Source of the DNA: Burkholderia sp. 4M9327F10
GTDB lineage: Bacteria > Pseudomonadota > Gammaproteobacteria > Burkholderiales > Burkholderiaceae
DNA: 64,000 nt
Reading direction: 5' to 3'
Assembly (NCBI RefSeq): GCF_005503145.1
Contig: NZ_SCNV01000012.1
Coordinates: 98,317-162,316 of the forward strand
In this document: positions 1-8,560 of the stretch, piece by piece
How positions within the stretch are numbered: position 1 is the stretch's first letter
Layout: each line of letters starts with the position of its first letter
The notes under the pieces: model-generated
What the model was told of the DNA's origin: nothing
What the model saw: the letters and a program-made list of their open reading frames with translations, nothing else
The model's database searches: none
Made by a program: the position numbers and the translations under genes

Positions 1-543
1 CACTTTCAGCATCGAATCCACCTGGCCGAGCGCGATCACATCCGGCTTCGCCGCCGGATTGATGGAGGCGAGAATTTCACTGATGCGGCGCGCGTTTTCC
101 TCGTACATCGTTATCGCGACCCGCAGGTCCGGTTGCGTGCGGCCGATTGCACGGATCACTTCGAAGCTGCCCAGATGCGCGCCGATCAGGAACGCGCCGC
201 GTCCTTCGGCCAGCGTGTCCGCCATCACGGGTTGGCCGTGCACACGCAGATCGAACAGATCGAAGCGGTCGTTCAGCAGATAGATGCGGTCGTGGATCGT
301 CGAGCCGAACACTGTCAGATGGCGCAAGACGTCGAGCCAGCCGGCCGGCCGGCCAAGGGCGCGCGCAAGGTAGTCGCGCGACGCCTTGCATGCCGCCGGT
401 GAAAACAGCAGAAAATAGACCGCTGCCGGTTTTAGCACAATGCGGCTCAGGCGCCGGCCGAGGCGCAGCGAGAGCCAGCTCATCGCGCGCATCAGCGACC
501 GGTTGCTGCGCTCCTTGCGTTGGGTCCAGGCGGGGCGTTTCAT
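1..543 (-). CDS. LpxL/HtrB-like lipid acyltransferase, 3' end outside window
   Basis: Reverse-strand reading frame open from an ATG at 543 to the window edge (181 codons, C-terminus missing). The N-terminus reads MKRPAWTQRKERSNRSLM, and the segment GAHLGSFEV carries the HX4E catalytic motif (H-LGSF-E) of lysophospholipid acyltransferases of the LpxL/HtrB family, which move an acyl chain from ACP to a lipid at the inner membrane. The start codon overlaps the stop of the upstream ligase gene as ATGA, so the two are translationally coupled. In aryl polyene loci a homologue of this kind is thought to attach the polyene acyl chain to a membrane lipid; that role is inferred from context. The family call is secure, the acceptor unknown. 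Confidence 0.85.
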   Translation of the reverse strand, partial: MKRPAWTQRKERSNRSLMRAMSWLSLRLGRRLSRIVLKPAAVYFLLFSPAACKASRDYLARALGRPAGWLDVLRHLTVFGSTIHDRIYLLNDRFDLFDLRVHGQPVMADTLAEGRGAFLIGAHLGSFEVIRAIGRTQPDLRVAITMYEENARRISEILASINPAAKPDVIALGQVDSMLKV

Positions 544-2399
544 GACGTCACCGCTTCTTCAGGCGCTGTTTCGACGGCTGCGGGCGCCGCCAGCACGCCG
601 CTCGCTACCGTGCGCGAGCCGGCGCGGATCGTGAAACGGATCGTGCCGCTGGCGCTGGTTTCGAACGCGAGATCGAGCGGCGTGCCGGGTGCGGCCGGGC
701 TCAGGAATTTGGCTGAATTCAGGCGCCAGGCGTCGAGCGGGCGGCCTAGCGCGCGACCGATCGCGCTGATGGCATGATCGAGCAGCACGACACCCGGCAC
801 GACAGGCTGGCCGGGGAAGTGGCCCGCGATGGAAGCGTGATCGGCGGCGATCGTGAAGCCGAGTGTGGCTGCGTTCGCCGCCGCGCCGCGTGGCTGGCGC
901 GTATGTTGTGCCACCAGTGCCGTCAGCACGTCGCGCGGCAGTTTGCCGGTCGCATTGCGCGGCAGCGAGGCGACGAAGATCAGCGGGCGTGGCATGAACG
1001 CCGCGTCGATGCGCTCGCGCAAGGCGCGCTGCAGATCGGCGGGTGTGAGATCGGGCGCAACGACGAGAGCAAGCAGACGCGTGACCGGTTCGCCGCGGCC
1101 CACAGCGCTTGCCGCGGCGCCGCAGACAGCACTGGAGCCGACCGCAGGCACGGACGACGCAGGACCTGCCGCGGGAGCGGCGTCGGGCATAAAGAACACG
1201 CCGTCCACCACACCGGTTATCTCGTTCAACTGATGATTCAGATAGCCGAGCGAGGTGCGCTTGCCCGCGATATTGATGAGATCGCCCTTGCGGCCATGCA
1301 ACAGGAACTGGCCATCGTCGAGGAGTTCCAGTGTATCGCCCAGCGGCACCGGCGTCTCGACATGGCCGCCGGATACCCAGACGGTCGCATCATCCGCGCT
1401 GCCGCTTTCAGCACCATCGTCATGCCGCGTCTCCAGCCGCAGTTCAGGGTAGAGCTGCCAGGCGTCGCGCAGCGCCGTGCGGCGCGTGGCGATCTGGCCG
1501 CTTTCAGTACTGCCATAGATTTCCAGCAAGGGCGCACCGAGCCGCGCCTCGGCGGTGCGCGCCAGATCCTGGGCAAGCGGTGCGGTCGCGGACAGCATCA
1601 GCGCGACGGGCGGCAACGCCTGGCTCGACATCATCAGCGCGCGCAGATGGACCGGTGAGGTGACCAGCACGCGCGGTTGAGGGAGCGCGGCGAGTTCGGC
1701 GGCGACATCGCCCGGATAGAACGGTTGCCGGTTGCTGAACGCGACACCGCCGATCAACGCCAGCAGCACGGTGGTTTCGAAGCCGTACATATGCTGCGGC
1801 GGCACCGTGCCGACCAGCGTGCATGCGCCCATCTCGGGCAGGCCGAGACGCGCGGCTGACGTGCGCAGGCAGCGCACCAGATAGCCCCACTTCTTGCCGT
1901 GCGGCACCGGCACGCCAGTCGACCCGGAGGTGAACAGGTATGCCATCACCTGCTCGGCGTCGATCTGCGGCACGGCAACTTCGGCGCGCCGATCTTCAGC
2001 GCCCGGGCCGACGCTCGCCCCGGCACCGCCATGCGCCGCATCCACACCGGACTCCGAAGGAAAGCGAAAACGCGGCAACGCCACGCTGCAGTGCGCGCTG
2101 TCGTGCAGGCAGAAGGTGTCCGGCGCGAACGCCGCCAGTTGCCGCACCGCCTCGGGCGTGTGCGCCGAGGGCAGCAGGCTGATCTTGCCGGCCACGAGCG
2201 TCGCGCACAGGCCGACGGCAAACCGGTAGCGATCGGTGCACATGTTGAAGACATGGCCACCGGCCGGCAGCATCCCGGCAAGGCGCGTCACGTCACCGAG
2301 AAACTCGCGCACCGAGACCGGCGTGCCGTCGCGCCAGGCAATCGTCCCGGTGGACGACGAGTGGAACAGCAGAGGAAAGCTCGGCATAACGTCAGTCAA
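540..2399 (-). CDS. AMP-dependent acyl/aryl-ACP ligase fused to a hot-dog 3-hydroxyacyl-ACP dehydratase
   Basis: A 619-residue two-domain protein. Residues about 1-480 are an adenylate-forming ligase: the P-loop-like FTSGSTGVPVPHGKK lies near residue 155, the hinge GRKGDLINIAGKR near 370, and the catalytic-lysine segment LPRNATGKLPRDVL near 480. The C-terminal ~115 residues carry GHFPGQPVVPGVVLLDH, the FabZ/ApeI-type hot-dog dehydratase signature. Such a protein would load an aryl or acyl starter onto a carrier protein and dehydrate the 3-hydroxy intermediates made by the FabG encoded in the opposite arm. It lies 60 bp after the membrane-protein gene and overlaps the acyltransferase by ATGA, giving one leftward operon. 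The two activities are often separate genes in aryl polyene loci. Fusion and families are clear; substrate is inferred. Confidence 0.85.
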   Translation of the reverse strand: MTDVMPSFPLLFHSSSTGTIAWRDGTPVSVREFLGDVTRLAGMLPAGGHVFNMCTDRYRFAVGLCATLVAGKISLLPSAHTPEAVRQLAAFAPDTFCLHDSAHCSVALPRFRFPSESGVDAAHGGAGASVGPGAEDRRAEVAVPQIDAEQVMAYLFTSGSTGVPVPHGKKWGYLVRCLRTSAARLGLPEMGACTLVGTVPPQHMYGFETTVLLALIGGVAFSNRQPFYPGDVAAELAALPQPRVLVTSPVHLRALMMSSQALPPVALMLSATAPLAQDLARTAEARLGAPLLEIYGSTESGQIATRRTALRDAWQLYPELRLETRHDDGAESGSADDATVWVSGGHVETPVPLGDTLELLDDGQFLLHGRKGDLINIAGKRTSLGYLNHQLNEITGVVDGVFFMPDAAPAAGPASSVPAVGSSAVCGAAASAVGRGEPVTRLLALVVAPDLTPADLQRALRERIDAAFMPRPLIFVASLPRNATGKLPRDVLTALVAQHTRQPRGAAANAATLGFTIAADHASIAGHFPGQPVVPGVVLLDHAISAIGRALGRPLDAWRLNSAKFLSPAAPGTPLDLAFETSASGTIRFTIRAGSRTVASGVLAAPAAVETAPEEAVTS

Positions 2400-2459
2400 A
2401 ACAGTGATCGTGGTTCTGCGCGGCAGCGCTGCGCTGCCGCGCGGGCATTGAGCCCGCCT

Positions 2460-3167
2460 TCATTGTGCGCGTTCGGCGCCGCCTTGCATGGTATGCCGGT
2501 AGGCGCGGGCGGCGGCGAGCAGGCTGGAGCGTTTGACGTCGGGCAGGGCGACGCGCCGCCAGGCATGTTCGCCGACGAACATGACGGCAACCAGCGGCAG
2601 CGTCATGTAGTTGGCGAAGGTGGACCACGCAACCAGCGGCGCCGTGACGAACAGCAGTGTCGAGATGCCTGCGACAAACAGGAAGAATGCCGTCCACGCT
2701 ACGGTAATCTGGCGCGTGTAGTGCGCGACGGCCGGCGTGAGCGTGCCGTGGACCATAGCGGCGAAGCGGCTGCACAGCGGCTGGCGGCCCGCCGCGAGGG
2801 TACGGCCGAATACCGACGCCATCAGCAGCGTGAAGCCCAGATGTTCGAGATAGGCGCTCCATTCGAAGTGACGCATGAGCGGTTCGCGCGCCAGCCACAG
2901 CGCGGCACAGAGGCAGGCCCACAGCGGCAGCAGCCATCTGCGCTGCGGCGCGCGGGCGGCAGCGGCAAGCGCGATCAACAGCAGCGGCGCGACCACTACG
3001 ATGAGGCCGAAGCCTCGCGCGCCTGGCGTGCTGGCCGCGTAGTGCGTGCCGACCTCGCAGGCCACGACGACACCCACGGTGCCGGCGCCGCGCAACGGGC
3101 GGCCTGGCGACATGCGCGTCTTCGGCGGGCGCGTCTGTCCATCGGGAATAAGGTCAATACGCTGCAT
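2460..3167 (-). CDS. COG4648-like multi-pass membrane protein of the pigment locus
   Basis: 235 residues with about five to six hydrophobic segments (for example VVVAPLLLIALAAAA, LGFTLLMASVF, WTAFFLFVAGISTLLF and NYMTLPLVAVMFVGEHAWR). It resembles the predicted membrane proteins (COG4648 type) that accompany AMP ligases and acyl carrier proteins in aryl polyene and flexirubin-like clusters; their exact role is not established. It is the first gene of the leftward operon, 60 bp ahead of the ligase-dehydratase. The start is uncertain: a second in-frame Met, MSPGRPLRGAG, lies 18 codons downstream at 3113 and would also give a plausible N-terminus. Recognition rests on sequence type and neighbourhood. 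Confidence 0.7.
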   Translation of the reverse strand: MQRIDLIPDGQTRPPKTRMSPGRPLRGAGTVGVVVACEVGTHYAASTPGARGFGLIVVVAPLLLIALAAAARAPQRRWLLPLWACLCAALWLAREPLMRHFEWSAYLEHLGFTLLMASVFGRTLAAGRQPLCSRFAAMVHGTLTPAVAHYTRQITVAWTAFFLFVAGISTLLFVTAPLVAWSTFANYMTLPLVAVMFVGEHAWRRVALPDVKRSSLLAAARAYRHTMQGGAERAQ

Positions 3168-3682
3168 GGATGGGGATCTTTAAAAGCCGGTGCGGACGTC
3201 TGAACTCTGACCGTCCACCGCCGGTTCTTTCATCACATGAATGACACGACGGCCGTCTGCGACGATACCGCTTGCCACGCATTTTTCGTTCCTACCCGGA
3301 ACCTGATTAAAGACCGGCCTGAGCGTCCCGGGTTCGCTGGCGGTTTTGTAACTGTTTGTGTGATCGCGCGCATCGCACGCGGCGGGCGCAATTCTAGCGT
3401 ACTGTCCAGGGCCAGGCGCAGACGGGCTTTCGCCTTTCAGACCCTTACGGGAAGGCGGCGCCGGCAGAAAACGTCGTGTAACCCTTTCGCGCTATACGAG
3501 CCTCTACGGCTCCTCTAGAATCGCCCCAGACTTACAATCTCATATATATGGCGGGCAGCGTGGCGGTCCGACGGGGTAACCAGGGCCCGCTGCTCCCGGG
3601 CGCCGTCCAGGAGGCGGCACAGGGTTTGCATCACGGCCTGTGGGCACCCCTTCCATTGGCATCGATCCCGGCATACAACGCA
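3168..3682. promoter_or_regulatory. Divergent intergenic region between the two arms of the pigment locus
   Basis: About 515 bp separate the start of the leftward membrane-protein gene from the rightward acyl carrier protein, so promoters for both arms should lie here. TAGAAT-like boxes occur (for example 3516-3521 on the plus strand), but I found no convincing -35/-10 pair. Open frames here do not look like proteins. A strong AGGAGG lies at 3609-3614, 74 bp before the conserved ACP start (see the carrier protein). Confidence 0.45.
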
Positions 3683-3943
3683 ATGAATAAACTGGAACAA
3701 GAACTCGCCGCGCTCATTATCGGCGAACTGAATCTCGAAGACGTGCAGCTCGATGCGGTGACTGCCGATACCCAGCTATACGGCGAAGGCCTGGGACTCG
3801 ACTCGATCGATATCCTCGAAATCGCACTGCTGATTTCGAAGAAGTACGGCTTCGAACTGCGTTCGGACAATCCGGACAACCAGAAGATTTTCGCCACGCT
3901 CGGCGCGCTGGCTGCATACGTGGCGGCGCATCGGATCCGCTGA
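3683..3943 (+). CDS. Acyl carrier protein (phosphopantetheine-binding)
   Basis: 86 residues, MNKLEQELAALIIG..., with the attachment motif GLDSID (Ser41) and the length of a stand-alone carrier protein. The growing acyl or aryl-polyene chain is expected to ride on its phosphopantetheine arm. The first gene of the rightward arm, followed 71 bp on by the FabG reductase. The start is ambiguous. The ATG at 3683 fits the family N-terminus but has no Shine-Dalgarno, whereas AGGAGG at 3609-3614 precedes an in-frame TTG at 3626 that would add 19 residues (LHHGLWAPLPLASIPAYNA). I keep the ATG because the extension does not look like ACP. Confidence 0.88.
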   Translation: MNKLEQELAALIIGELNLEDVQLDAVTADTQLYGEGLGLDSIDILEIALLISKKYGFELRSDNPDNQKIFATLGALAAYVAAHRIR

Positions 3944-4014
3944 CGGGCGGCCTCTGGAAATGCCGCGCCGCGCGTCCCTGGCACTGCTTGAAAGCGAAGA
4001 GTAATGGAGAGTCG

Positions 4015-4731
4015 ATGCGAGCGCTTGTGACAGGCGGTAGCGGCGCGCTGGGGCAGGCCATCAGCGTGGCCCTGGCGCAGGCGGGCCACGAAGTCTGGGT
4101 GCACGCGAACCGCGGTCTCGCGCAGGCCGAGGCCACGGCCGCGCAGATCGTCGCGGCTGGCGGCACGGCCCGTGCTATTGCGTTCGATGTCACCGACGCC
4201 GAGGCCACGCGGCTCGCCCTCGAAGCGCTGCTCGCGCAGGCGCCCGTGCAGATACTCGTCAACAACGCCGGGATTCACGACGACGCGCCCATGCCCGGCA
4301 TGACGCACAGGCAATGGCACAGCGTGATCGACGTCACGCTGAACGGCTTTTTCAATGTCACGCAGCCGCTCCTGCTGCCGATGATCCGCACCCGCTGGGG
4401 GCGCATCGTCAACATGGCGTCAATAGCGGGCCTGCTGGGAAATCGCGGCCAGGTGAACTATGCAGCGGCCAAGGCCGGCTTGATCGGCGCGACGAAATCG
4501 CTCTCGCTCGAACTGGCCTCGCGCGGCATTACGGTGAATGCGGTGGCGCCCGGCATGATCGAGTCGCCCATGGCGGCCGCCGCCTTTCCGCCTGAGCGGA
4601 TCAGGCAACTGGTGCCGGCGCAGCGCGCGGGTCGACCTGAGGAGGTCGCGGCGATGGTGGCCTACCTCGTGTCCGACGCAGCGGCTTATGTGACGGGCCA
4701 GGTGCTGTCGATCGACGGGGGCCTAGCCTGA
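4015..4731 (+). CDS. FabG-like 3-oxoacyl-ACP reductase (SDR)
   Basis: A short-chain dehydrogenase/reductase of 238 residues from the ATG at 4015, preceded by GGAGAG at 4004-4009; a longer in-frame start at 3988 exists but lacks a good ribosome site. It shows the Rossmann motif TGGSGALG, the NNAG segment, an active-site serine in MASIAGL and YAAAK (Tyr-X3-Lys). It would reduce 3-oxoacyl-ACP to 3-hydroxyacyl-ACP with NADPH, supplying the substrate for the dehydratase domain encoded in the divergent arm. It ends 30 bp before the flavoprotein gene. A dedicated role in polyene chain building, rather than housekeeping fatty acid synthesis, is inferred from location. Confidence 0.88.
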   Translation: MRALVTGGSGALGQAISVALAQAGHEVWVHANRGLAQAEATAAQIVAAGGTARAIAFDVTDAEATRLALEALLAQAPVQILVNNAGIHDDAPMPGMTHRQWHSVIDVTLNGFFNVTQPLLLPMIRTRWGRIVNMASIAGLLGNRGQVNYAAAKAGLIGATKSLSLELASRGITVNAVAPGMIESPMAAAAFPPERIRQLVPAQRAGRPEEVAAMVAYLVSDAAAYVTGQVLSIDGGLA

Positions 4732-4761
4732 GGCGGCAACATCAGCATCCAGAGGAAAACG

Positions 4762-6099
4762 ATGACGCATGCAAGCCAACCTGACGCAACGCCCTGGGAT
4801 GTCGTCGTGATCGGCGGCGGGCCGGCGGGTTCGAGCGCCGGCACCTTGCTCGCCGGGCGTGGCTACCGCGTGCGCCTGCTGGAAAAAGCCCGGCATCCGC
4901 GTTTTCATATCGGCGAATCGCTGCTGCCGGCCAATCTGCGCCTGTTCGAGCGCCTGGGCGTAGGCGAGCAGGTGAGGGCGATCGGCATGGTCAAGCTTGG
5001 CGCCGAATTCGTCTCGCCGCAGCACGGCAACCGCATGGAGCGCTTCCTGTTCGCCGAGGCGTGGGACAAGTCGATGCCCGGCGCCTACCAGGTGCTGCGC
5101 TCGGAACTCGATCATCTGCTGCTGCGCAATGCGTCGGCGCATGGCGTGGAGGTGGTGGAAGGCTGTCAGGCGCGCGATGTGGCGTTTCTGCCCGACGGCT
5201 CCGGCGCTGTGATCCGCGCGCAGCATGAGGACGGCCGTGAAGAGCAGTGCCGCGCGCGCTTCGTGGTGGACGCCTCGGGCCGCGACACGCTGCTCGCGAA
5301 CCAGTTCAGGAGCAAGCGCCGCAACAACCGGCACAACAGCTCCGCGCTCTACGCACACTTTCGCGGCGCGCAGCGCAACGCCGGCGAGCACGAAGGCAAC
5401 ATCACGGTGTACTGGTTCGAGCACGGCTGGTTCTGGTTCATTCCGCTTGCCGACGGCACCACCAGCGTTGGGGCGGTGGTGTGGCCGCACTACCTGAAAA
5501 GCCGGCCGAAGGGCCGCTCGCTCGAAGTGTTTTTCGCCGACACGATCGCCTTGTGTGCGCCGCTCGCCGAGCGTCTGAGGCAGGCCGAGCGCCTGAACGA
5601 CGTGACCGCCACCGGCAACTACTCGTACACCGGCGAGCTCACGCACGGCCGCAATTTTCTGCTGCTCGGCGACGCGTTTGCGTTCATCGATCCGGTGTTC
5701 TCGTCCGGCGTGATGCTGGCCATGCAAAGCGCGTTTGCCGGCGCCGAGGCGATCGACGTCTGCCTGCGCGACCCGGCCCGTGCCGATGCGGCGCTGGCGC
5801 GCTTCGACAGGCGTCTGCGGCATGGGCCGAAAGCGTTCTCCTGGTTTATCTACCGGATGACCTCGCCGGCGATGCGCGAGCTTTTCATGGCGCCGCGCAA
5901 CGTGCTGCGCATGAAAGAGGCGCTGCTGTCGCTGCTGGCCGGCGATATCTTCGAGAACACGCCGATCTGGCGTTCGCTGGGCCTGTTCAAGGGCGTGTAC
6001 TACGTGTCGGTGCTGCTGAATGCGCCGCGCACCTGGCATGCATGGCGCGGCCGGCGCCGCAATCTGCGGGTGACGGACGGCCCACAGGACGGGCCCTAA
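4762..6099 (+). CDS. FAD-dependent oxidoreductase with flavin-dependent-halogenase signatures
   Basis: 445 residues. The N-terminus has the FAD-binding dinucleotide fold VVVIGGGPAGSSAG (GxGxxG), followed by HIGESLLP, typical of the tryptophan-halogenase/geranylgeranyl-reductase superfamily. Around residues 220-226 lies HGWFWFIPLADG, which contains the WxWxIP pattern used to recognise flavin-dependent halogenases. LLLGDAFAFIDPVFSSGV is the second flavin-contact motif. It sits between FabG and the glycosyltransferase. Xanthomonadin loci carry a related gene and the pigment is brominated, so halogenation of the polyene head group is possible; desaturation or oxidation is the alternative. I cannot decide from sequence whether the catalytic halogenase lysine is present. 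Confidence 0.8.
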   Translation: MTHASQPDATPWDVVVIGGGPAGSSAGTLLAGRGYRVRLLEKARHPRFHIGESLLPANLRLFERLGVGEQVRAIGMVKLGAEFVSPQHGNRMERFLFAEAWDKSMPGAYQVLRSELDHLLLRNASAHGVEVVEGCQARDVAFLPDGSGAVIRAQHEDGREEQCRARFVVDASGRDTLLANQFRSKRRNNRHNSSALYAHFRGAQRNAGEHEGNITVYWFEHGWFWFIPLADGTTSVGAVVWPHYLKSRPKGRSLEVFFADTIALCAPLAERLRQAERLNDVTATGNYSYTGELTHGRNFLLLGDAFAFIDPVFSSGVMLAMQSAFAGAEAIDVCLRDPARADAALARFDRRLRHGPKAFSWFIYRMTSPAMRELFMAPRNVLRMKEALLSLLAGDIFENTPIWRSLGLFKGVYYVSVLLNAPRTWHAWRGRRRNLRVTDGPQDGP

Positions 6100-6207
6100 G
6101 CCATAAGCGGACAACACGAACGACAAAGCGGACGACAAGACGGACGAAAAGACAGCCCATACAACGGGCCCGGCCATAACAAACCTTCATTTGATTTGCT
6201 GTATTTC

Positions 6208-6993
6208 ATGCGCACAACGAGCCCCTCGCCGACTCACCTGGTTCTGATTCCGAGCTACAACCCCGGTGAAAAAGTCTATGAAACCGTGCGCAGCGCGCGC
6301 GAACACTGGAACCCCGTGTGGGTGGTGGTCGACGGCAGCACGGATGGCAGTGCTGCGCGTCTGCAGGCGCTGGCCGAGCAGGATGCCGGCCTGCGCGTGA
6401 TCGTGCTGCCGCACAACCAGGGCAAGGGCGCGGCGGTGCTGCACGGTCTCGACGAAGCCGCCGGCCTCGGTTTCACGCACGTCCTGACGATGGACTCCGA
6501 TGGCCAGCATCCGGCCAACCTGATCCCCGGCTTCATGAGCGCCTCGCTGGCACAACCGGGCGCAATGGTGCTCGGCATGCCGAAGTTCGACGCCAAGGCG
6601 CCGAGAGCGCGCGTCTACGGCCGGCGCCTGTCCAACGGCTGCGCCCACCTCGAGACCTTGTGGGCCGGTATCGGCGATTCGCTGTACGGCTTTCGCGTGT
6701 ATCCGGTCGAGCCGTTGCGCAAGGTGATGAGCCGCCACGTGTGGATGCGGCGCTTCGATTTCGATCCGGAAGCCGCCGTGCGTTTGTGCTGGGAAGGTGT
6801 GCGGCCCATCAACATCGAAGCCCCCGTGCGTTATTTCCGCGCCGACGAGGGCGGTGTGTCGCATTTCAATTACCTGCGCGACAACCTGCTGTTGTCGTGG
6901 ATGCATCTGCGGCTTTTCTGCGGCTTCCTCCTGCGCCTGCCCGTGCTGATCGCGCGGCGCCTCGAACAGCGGCCGGAACACCGGCGCAGCTAA
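6208..6993 (+). CDS. Glycosyltransferase family 2 (DPM1/WcaA-like)
   Basis: 261 residues from ATG 6208 (an upstream in-frame TTG at 6196 is less likely; neither has a clear ribosome site). It has the GT-A features LIPSYNPGEKV, VVVDGSTDGS, HNQGKGAAVLHGL and the metal-binding MDSDGQHP, and a C-terminal hydrophobic stretch (LLSWMHLRLFCGFLLRLPVLIARR) that may contact the membrane. Family members transfer a sugar from a nucleotide sugar to a lipid or glycan. GT2 genes are common in aryl polyene clusters, where they probably modify the polyene lipid. Last gene of the rightward operon, followed by a terminator at 7034. The upstream 100 bp holds a low-complexity GACAAGACGGACG-like run. Confidence 0.85.
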   Translation: MRTTSPSPTHLVLIPSYNPGEKVYETVRSAREHWNPVWVVVDGSTDGSAARLQALAEQDAGLRVIVLPHNQGKGAAVLHGLDEAAGLGFTHVLTMDSDGQHPANLIPGFMSASLAQPGAMVLGMPKFDAKAPRARVYGRRLSNGCAHLETLWAGIGDSLYGFRVYPVEPLRKVMSRHVWMRRFDFDPEAAVRLCWEGVRPINIEAPVRYFRADEGGVSHFNYLRDNLLLSWMHLRLFCGFLLRLPVLIARRLEQRPEHRRS

Positions 6994-7033
6994 ACCGGCT
7001 TCCTGCCCACACGTGCAGGTGAAGTCAGATGAA

Positions 7034-7060
7034 GGCAGATGTAAGCCATCTGCCTTTTAT
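7034..7060 (+). terminator. Rho-independent terminator after the pigment operon
   Basis: A perfect 8-bp stem, GGCAGATG (7034-7041) and CATCTGCC (7047-7054), with a 5-nt loop, followed directly by TTTTAT. It lies 41 bp after the glycosyltransferase stop and separates the pigment operon from the ribose operon. Confidence 0.85.
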
Positions 7061-7195
7061 CGGGTTATACCCTGGGATGCCTTCCGTTCGACGGACGGCT
7101 CTGGTATAACTCCGCTCCAAAGCTGATTACGTTTTAGCACGGCAAAAATTCAGTTTCGCGTCAACGGCGCGGACCGGGCAATGCGAAGGAGCGGT

Positions 7196-8086
7196 ATGGC
7201 GCGCGTGGTAGTGGTGGGCAGCATCAACATGGACATGGTGGTCACGACCGAGGTGTTTCCGCGTCTGGGCGAAACGCTGTCCGGTACGCATTTCGCCACC
7301 TGGCCGGGCGGCAAGGGCGCCAACCAGGCGGTCGCCGCGGCACGCCTGGGCGCCGATGTGACGATGATCGGCCGCGTCGGCGCGGATGCGTTCGGTGCGC
7401 AACTGAAAGCGACCCTGGAGCGCGAGGGCATCGACACCCGCTGGGTTTCCACGGCGAGCGCCGCCACCGGGATTGCTTCGATCACGCTAACCGGCGGCGA
7501 CAACGCCATCGTGGTGGTGCCCGGCGCCAACCACGAGCTGTCCGCTGCGGATCTCGATCTTGCGCACGAAGCGTTCGCTCGCGCCGACGTGATCCTCGCA
7601 CAACTCGAAGTGCCGCTCGCCACCGTCCTGCATGCGGCAAGGCTCGCCAAGCGCTTCGGCAAGCCGTTCTTCCTGAATCCGGCGCCCGCGGTGGCGTTGC
7701 CTGCCGAGCTGATCGCGCTGACTACCTTACTCACACCGAACGAGCACGAACTCGCCACCGCGCTGCAAACCGCGGGCGAGCCGTGGGCCGAGGTGTTGCG
7801 GCGCATGCCGGGGCGCATTGCGATGACCCATGGCAAGGACGGCGCCTACACCAGTGGTGAGGATGGCGAACTGGTTCATGAGGCGGGCTTCGAAGTCGAG
7901 GCCGTGGACACCACCGGCGCCGGCGACACCTTCAACGGCGCGCTCGCCGCCTTCTGGCATCTGGGCGCGGCACAGGCCATGCGCCGCGCCAATGCGGCAG
8001 GCGCACTGTCCGTCACCCGCGCGGGTGCGCAGGGCGGTATGCCCACGCTTGCCGAACTCGAACAGTTTTTGATGATTCAAGCATGA
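7196..8086 (+). CDS. rbsK: Ribokinase
   Basis: A PfkB-family sugar kinase of 296 residues that phosphorylates D-ribose to ribose 5-phosphate in the cytoplasm. The start is ATG 7196, preceded by AAGGAG at 7186-7191; an ATG five codons upstream (7181) has no ribosome site. Visible signatures are VVGSINMDMV at the N-terminus, GGKGANQAVAAARLGA (first PfkB signature) and DTTGAGDTFNGALAAF, whose GAGD holds the catalytic base. It is the first gene of the operon, unlike E. coli where rbsK is near the end. It overlaps rbsD by ATGA. Transport and pyranase genes follow, supporting ribose as the substrate. Confidence 0.95.
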   Translation: MARVVVVGSINMDMVVTTEVFPRLGETLSGTHFATWPGGKGANQAVAAARLGADVTMIGRVGADAFGAQLKATLEREGIDTRWVSTASAATGIASITLTGGDNAIVVVPGANHELSAADLDLAHEAFARADVILAQLEVPLATVLHAARLAKRFGKPFFLNPAPAVALPAELIALTTLLTPNEHELATALQTAGEPWAEVLRRMPGRIAMTHGKDGAYTSGEDGELVHEAGFEVEAVDTTGAGDTFNGALAAFWHLGAAQAMRRANAAGALSVTRAGAQGGMPTLAELEQFLMIQA

Positions 8087-8481
8087 AAAGACTCGGACAC
8101 CTGAACCGCGATATCGCCCGCGTGCTGGCCGGCATGGGACATACCGACAGCGTCGTGATTGCCGATTGCGGCCTGCCGGTTCCCGACGGCGTGGAATGCA
8201 TCGACGTCTCGCTCACGCTCGGCGTGCCGGGCTTTTTCGACGTGCTGGACAGCGTGCTGGCCGATTTCAAGGTGGAGCGCGCGGTGTTCGCGAGCGAAAG
8301 CCTGACGCAGAACGCCGCCGTGGCGCAGCGCCTGACGCAGATGCGTGCCGCAGAGGTGGTTGTCGAGGACGTTCCGCATGAGCAGTTCAAGCGCCTCTGC
8401 CAGCAGGCAAAGGCCGTGATTCGCACCGGCGAGTGCAGTCCCTACGCGAATGTGATCCTGCATTCGGGCGTGATTTTTTGA
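8083..8481 (+). CDS. rbsD: D-ribose pyranase
   Basis: 132 residues, close in length to E. coli RbsD (139). It shares the N-terminal LGHTDSVVIADCGLPVP and the C-terminal signature GECSPYANVILHSGV. RbsD/FucU proteins interconvert beta-pyranose and beta-furanose forms so that ribokinase receives its substrate. Its ATG overlaps the rbsK stop (ATGA), so the pair is translationally coupled. The stop codon lies inside the first unit of a 15-bp tandem repeat. Confidence 0.95.
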   Translation: MKRLGHLNRDIARVLAGMGHTDSVVIADCGLPVPDGVECIDVSLTLGVPGFFDVLDSVLADFKVERAVFASESLTQNAAVAQRLTQMRAAEVVVEDVPHEQFKRLCQQAKAVIRTGECSPYANVILHSGVIF

Positions 8482-8519
8482 GCACCGCGTTTTTGAGCAC
8501 GGCGTTTTTGAGCACCGCA
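8475..8519 (+). repeat. Three tandem 15-bp repeats over the rbsD stop
   Basis: Units at 8475-8489, 8490-8504 and 8505-8519 follow TTTTTGAGCACCGCG with one or two substitutions. Each unit carries TTTTTGA, so the rbsD stop codon is repeated three times. Replication slippage is the likely origin. The array lies between rbsD and rbsA. Confidence 0.85.
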
Positions 8520-8560
8520 CGGGCTGCTGGCGGTGCGATGTTTTCTGAAAGAGGCGTGTC

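Noticed and set aside
7121..7137. GCTGATTACGTTTTAGC-like sequence upstream of rbsK as a LacI/RbsR operator
   Set aside because: Only the outer three base pairs and one inner pair are symmetric; too weak to call.
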